A model generated the notes under the pieces. That model did not search any database and had not been told where the DNA came from. It worked only from the letters and a program-made list of their open reading frames with translations. A stretch of 14,873 nucleotides of DNA from Candidatus Falkowiibacteriota bacterium (GTDB lineage Bacteria; Patescibacteriota; Patescibacteriia; UBA11705; JACRDX01): NCBI GenBank assembly GCA_016212745.1, contig JACRDX010000022.1, positions 1 to 14,873 of the forward strand, written 5' to 3'. This document shows, piece by piece, positions 12,154-14,873 of the stretch. Made by a program: the position numbers and the translations under genes. Every line of letters starts with the position of its first letter. The first letter of the stretch is position 1.

Positions 12154-13992
12154 TTAACGTTTCATAACGGCCAAGTAAGCGTCCGGCGGAATGTTCACCC
12201 TGCCACGCCCCATTTCCATCATTTTCTTTTTTCCCTTTTTCTGCTTTTCCAAAAGTTTTGCGCGGCGCGTCCAATCACCGCCATACAACTTTGCTGTCAC
12301 GTCTTTTCGCAACGCTGAAATCCTTTCAGACGCTACCACCTTGCCGCCAACCATCGCCTGAATTTTAATCACAAACTGATGTTTTGAAATTTTGTTTTTT
12401 AATATTCCAACAATCTTTTTTCCGATTTGAAACGCCATGTCACGGTAAATAATCAAGGCAAACGCTTCCACCGGCTCCTCGGCAATCATCATGTCCATTT
12501 TTATCAAATCAGCTTTTGCGTATTGGTAAAAATCATAATTCATTGACGCGTAGCCAGAACTGACCGTTTTCAATTTGTCGTGAAAATCAACAATCAACAT
12601 TGAAAGCGGGATGCGATAATGCAACAGCGCGCGCGTTGCCTCAAGATATTCGGTGTTCAAATATTCACCGCGCATCTCCTGCACCAACTGCATAACCGCG
12701 CCCAAATATTCTTTTGGCGTGACAATGTCAACGGTCATAATCGGCTCTTCCATATGGTCAATCTGCGACGGATCCGGAAATTCATTCGGATTTTTTATAA
12801 TGTATTCAACGTCTGACAAAATCTGATTTTTTTTCAAATTCGGAGGAAATTTGTTTCCTTTTTTAAGCGCAACTTTATACGCCACGCTCGGCACAGTGAC
12901 AATAATCGCCAAATTAAACTCGCGCCGCAACCTTTCCTGAAAAATTTCCAAATGCAATAATCCGAGAAATCCGCAACGAAAACCAAATCCCAGCACAGGC
13001 GAACTTTCCGGCTCATAAACCAATGCTGCGTCATTCAATTTTAATTTGGCAATTGCCTCGCGCAATTCATTATACTCATTCCCCTCTTCACAAAAAATTC
13101 CAGCGTACACCATTGGCTTTACTTCCTTGTATCCGGGTAATGGCAAAATTTCGGATTTCGAATTTAGGATTTCGGATTTAGTAAGTGTATCACCAACTCG
13201 GCACTTCTCAAGCTCCTTTAATCCAGTCACAACATAGCCGATTTCTCCGGCTGACAATTTGCCCGTTGAAAATTGTTTTGGTTTTAAAATTCCACAATCC
13301 AAAACTTCGCCGCGCTCGCTCGCGCCAATCATGCAAATTTTCTCGCCCTTTTTCAATTGCCCATCCATCACTCTAACATATGCCACAACGCCTTTGTATT
13401 CGTCGTAAAAAGAATCAAAAATCAAAGCACGCAACGGTTTTTCAGTGTCAACTTTTGGGGCTGGCACTTTTTCAACTATTGAACACAAAATTTGTTTAAC
13501 GCCCTCGCCGGTCTTTGCCGAGCATAATAAAATCTCATCTTCGCGGCATCCAACCAAACCAACGATTTCCCTTTTTGTTCTTTCAACATCAGCTGCCGCT
13601 AAATCAATTTTATTTATAACCGGAATAATTTCCAAACCTTGTTCAATGGCCAAATACAGGTTTGCCAAGGTTTGCGCCTGCACACCTTGCGTCGCGTCAA
13701 CCAACAAAATGGCCCCTTCAACAGCTGCGAGCGACCGCGAAACTTCGTACGAAAAATCAACGTGGCCAGGAGTGTCAATCAAGTTCAAAATATAATCGCG
13801 AAAGCGCATTGTCGCAGGCGTAAGCTTAATTGTTATTCCTCGTTCTCTTTCCAAATCCATTGAATCCAAAATCTGATTTTTCATTTCGCGTTTATCAACG
13901 GTGCCAGTCAATTCCAAAAAACGGTCGGCCAGCGTACTTTTACCATGGTCAATATGAGCAATAATGCAAAAATTTCTAATATTTGCAGACAT
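12154..13992 (-). CDS. lepA: Elongation factor 4 (LepA), ribosome back-translocating GTPase
   Basis: This 612-aa translational GTPase acts on stalled or mispositioned ribosomes. The G domain carries AHIDHGKST (12-20), the switch-I region RGITIKLTPATMRF, DTPGH (73-77) and NKID (127-130). Domain II, domains III and V and the EF-4-specific C-terminal domain follow. The C-terminal domain ends with YGGDWTRRAKLLEKQKKGKKKMMEMG...NIPPDAYLAVMKR, which separates it from EF-G. The length is normal for the family. An oddity is the loop at residues 272-282 (KSEILNSKSEI), after domain II and before PLPGYKEVKPMVYAG, which is encoded by an intergenic-type repeat. The ATG at 13992 gives MSANIRNFCIIAHIDHG, the expected N-terminus. 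Its promoter candidate lies at 14008-14016, downstream of a possible terminator. Confidence 0.98.
   Translation of the reverse strand: MSANIRNFCIIAHIDHGKSTLADRFLELTGTVDKREMKNQILDSMDLERERGITIKLTPATMRFRDYILNLIDTPGHVDFSYEVSRSLAAVEGAILLVDATQGVQAQTLANLYLAIEQGLEIIPVINKIDLAAADVERTKREIVGLVGCREDEILLCSAKTGEGVKQILCSIVEKVPAPKVDTEKPLRALIFDSFYDEYKGVVAYVRVMDGQLKKGEKICMIGASERGEVLDCGILKPKQFSTGKLSAGEIGYVVTGLKELEKCRVGDTLTKSEILNSKSEILPLPGYKEVKPMVYAGIFCEEGNEYNELREAIAKLKLNDAALVYEPESSPVLGFGFRCGFLGLLHLEIFQERLRREFNLAIIVTVPSVAYKVALKKGNKFPPNLKKNQILSDVEYIIKNPNEFPDPSQIDHMEEPIMTVDIVTPKEYLGAVMQLVQEMRGEYLNTEYLEATRALLHYRIPLSMLIVDFHDKLKTVSSGYASMNYDFYQYAKADLIKMDMMIAEEPVEAFALIIYRDMAFQIGKKIVGILKNKISKHQFVIKIQAMVGGKVVASERISALRKDVTAKLYGGDWTRRAKLLEKQKKGKKKMMEMGRGRVNIPPDAYLAVMKR
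13147..13179 (-). repeat. Repeat-derived segment within lepA
   Basis: The coding strand reads AAATCCGAAATCC, then TAAATTCG, then AAATCCGAAATT. It encodes the tandem KSEILNSKSEI. The same words occur between pilM and its promoter (8086-8124). In other LepA proteins this loop is short and variable, so the repeat appears to have replaced or enlarged it in frame. Confidence 0.65.
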
Positions 13993-14007
13993 AAATAATA
14001 TAAAATC

Positions 14008-14016
14008 ATCTTATCA
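14008..14016 (-). promoter_or_regulatory. Extended -10 candidate for lepA
   Basis: The minus strand reads TGATAAGAT, a TG-extended -10-like hexamer (TAAGAT) ending 15 bases before the ATG at 13992. The predicted leader is about 8 bases, too short for a usual Shine-Dalgarno. No -35 box is evident. Confidence 0.33.
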
Positions 14017-14042
14017 CTTCCCTTGATTAATTTCAACGCAAC

Positions 14043-14092
14043 AAAAAACCGCGCCATTCATTCGTCATTGCGAGCGAGCGAAACGAGCGCGG
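14043..14092 (-). terminator. Possible intrinsic terminator after the zinc-ribbon gene
   Basis: On the minus strand CCGCGC (14092-14087) pairs with GCGCGG (14054-14049), followed directly by six T (14048-14043). The loop is long (about 32 bases), which weakens the call, though a short inner stem is possible. The upstream arm belongs to the dispersed-type repeat at 14063-14099. Confidence 0.4.
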
Positions 14093-14099
14093 CAATCTG
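14063..14099. repeat. Dispersed-type repeat 'CATTGCGAGCGAG...GGCAATCTG'
   Basis: Terminal arms ATTGC (14067-14071) and GCAAT (14092-14096) flank a GAGCGAGCGAAACGAGCGCG core. It closely resembles the 'GTCATTGCGAGCGAAGCGAAGCAATC' class of short interspersed repeats known from many unrelated bacterial genomes. It is intergenic here, between the zinc-ribbon gene and lepA. Confidence 0.6.
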
Positions 14100-14110
14100 T
14101 ATTCACAATA

Positions 14111-14536
14111 TTATTTTTTCTTTGCCTTGGCTTTCTTCGCCACAGCTTTCACTTTCTTCTCAACCTTTTTCTCCGCCTTTGCCGCTGACTCGGCTTTCGC
14201 TGGCGCTACTTTTGCCGGCGCCAAAATTGATAAAATTTTGTCTAACTTTGAAATTATCAAATCAACCTGTGCCTTTGAAATTCCTACGCTTGGAGCAGCA
14301 CTAAAACTCTTTGGCGCACGATCAAATCCACCACCACGTTGAGCCTTGAAACAATCGCTGCAAAAAACTTCACGATCACCGGTCGGTCTGAACGGGACTT
14401 CGCACGATTGACCACATTTATCGCAAACCGCCCGAAACATTGGCCTGTCTCCGCGACTTCCACCAAAATCTCGTTTCCCACCGCCAAAACTCTTGCCTCC
14501 GCGGCCGCCACCACCGAATTTGTTAAAATTACCCAT
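14111..14536 (-). CDS. CxxC-x17-CxxC zinc-ribbon protein with basic tail
   Basis: This 141-aa protein has three parts. Residues 1-33 are Gly/Arg-rich (GGGGRGGKSFGGGKRDFGG). The zinc ribbon at about 34-66 contains C38-x2-C41-x17-C59-x2-C62, with one extra Cys45, and the signature CEVPFRPTGDREVFCSDCF. This domain is common in CPR and some Chloroflexi-like genomes, and its molecular function is not established. Residues ~85-105 form an amphipathic helix (GISKAQVDLIISKLDKILSIL). The last 35 residues are Lys/Ala-rich, like a histone H1 tail, suggesting binding to nucleic acid. It is flanked by murJ and lepA with gaps of 68 and 118 bases, so it is probably its own transcription unit. Binding to DNA, RNA or the ribosome is inference only. 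Confidence 0.9.
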   Translation of the reverse strand: MGNFNKFGGGGRGGKSFGGGKRDFGGSRGDRPMFRAVCDKCGQSCEVPFRPTGDREVFCSDCFKAQRGGGFDRAPKSFSAAPSVGISKAQVDLIISKLDKILSILAPAKVAPAKAESAAKAEKKVEKKVKAVAKKAKAKKK

Positions 14537-14556
14537 AGTTAATTTTGTTAGTTAAT

Positions 14557-14562
14557 AATATA
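14557..14562 (-). promoter_or_regulatory. Weak -10 candidate for the zinc-ribbon gene, within an inverted repeat
   Basis: The minus strand reads TATATT 20 bases before the ATG at 14536. It is enclosed by the 6-bp inverted arms GTTAGT (14547-14552) and ACTAAC (14568-14573), an arrangement that could be an operator or chance. No -35 box or Shine-Dalgarno is seen. Confidence 0.22.
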
Positions 14563-14604
14563 GCGATACTAACCATATCACGATTCCAGAAAATACGCAA
14601 ACGG

Positions 14605-14873
14605 CTAGTTCGCCCTCCGCTGCCTTAACTTGCGATAAAAAGAATTTAGTTCCTCAGACTTTACCAAAAACGCGATTAAAATGAAAGCCGCGGACGCGAG
14701 CGTTGAAACAATAATTAAATTAACCAACGCGCCAACAAAACCAACCAAATTAAAGTTTGCGATCCAAGGATAAACAATCATTGCCACTGCCAACATCACT
14801 ATTGACGCGGCTAAAGTTTTTGCCACAGATTTCCAAAAACCAACAACCGGAAAGTTGCGCAACAATGGTTTTA
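14605..14873 (-). CDS. murJ: Probable lipid II flippase MurJ, C-terminal 89 codons (cut by window edge)
   Basis: The frame is open from the right edge and ends with TAG at 14605. The segment KPLLRNFPVVGFWKSVAKTL is followed by two transmembrane helices (about TLAASIVMLAVAMIVYPWIA and FVGALVNLIIVSTLASAAFILIAFLV) and a short basic cytoplasmic tail (KSEELNSFYRKLRQRRAN). Two final helices with such an 'EL..fy.klr.rr' tail suit the end of MurJ, the 14-helix MVF-family flippase that moves the peptidoglycan precursor lipid II across the membrane. Another MOP-superfamily flippase remains possible, since no diagnostic motif of the N-terminal half is within the window. It lies upstream of the zinc-ribbon gene in the same direction. 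Confidence 0.62.
   Translation of the reverse strand, partial: KPLLRNFPVVGFWKSVAKTLAASIVMLAVAMIVYPWIANFNLVGFVGALVNLIIVSTLASAAFILIAFLVKSEELNSFYRKLRQRRAN

Noticed and set aside
12047..12274. 75-codon minus-strand frame across the lepA-recJ junction
   Set aside because: It overlaps the conserved ends of both genes in another frame and has no family resemblance.
1..14873. Alternative genetic code with TGA as Gly or Trp
   Set aside because: All core genes run full length in the standard code with no in-frame TGA, and Trp is encoded by TGG. Only the lack of TGA stops is notable.

Overview
The window looks like chromosomal DNA of a Patescibacteria/CPR-type bacterium. The evidence is moderately low GC, a Gram-positive-style type IV pilus (T4P) locus with no outer-membrane secretin, a CxxC-x17-CxxC zinc protein, a secreted protein with 'GWAWSENIGWV'-like tryptophan repeats, and short AT-rich repeats filling most gaps between genes. 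A finer taxonomic placement cannot be supported from the sequence alone. Every credible gene is on the minus strand, so the functional order runs from high to low coordinates. The standard code is used, since no gene needs TGA read as an amino acid. All 15 visible stop codons are TAA or TAG.

Layout in transcription order: (1) 14873-14605, C-terminal end of a probable MurJ lipid II flippase; (2) 14536-14111, small zinc-ribbon protein with a Gly-rich head and Lys/Ala-rich tail; (3) 13992-12154, lepA (EF-4); (4) 12132-10405, recJ; (5) 10324-9899, rnhA-type RNase HI; (6) 9876-8392, a secreted Cys-rich protein of unknown function; (7) 8391-8069, the only gene-free stretch above 300 bases, made of repeats plus a plausible promoter; (8) 8068-419, the T4P assembly locus pilM-pilN-pilO-(small membrane protein)-pilB-pilC-pilin-pilin-pilin; (9) 399-1, the start of another exported protein, cut by the window edge.

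How the pilus genes fit together: PilM (cytoplasmic, actin-like) should bind the N-terminal INLLPEE motif of PilN. PilN and PilO form the inner-membrane alignment complex, possibly with the small protein at 5338-5033 in the PilP position. PilB is the extension ATPase and PilC the membrane platform. The three class III-signal pilins are the substrates. No retraction ATPase (PilT), prepilin peptidase (PilD) or secretin is present in the window.

The most unusual signal is repeat DNA inside genes. A palindromic cassette is inserted in frame in the leader peptide of one pilin. A GC-rich palindrome sits in frame in RNase HI. A loop of LepA is written in the same 'AAATCCGAAAT' repeat language found between genes. 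Two copies of one intergenic repeat (67/75 identical) bracket pilO, and two neighbouring pilins share a perfect 131-bp block. No start codon has a clear Shine-Dalgarno sequence, and several -10 boxes lie 6-10 nt from the ATG, which suggests leaderless or near-leaderless mRNAs.
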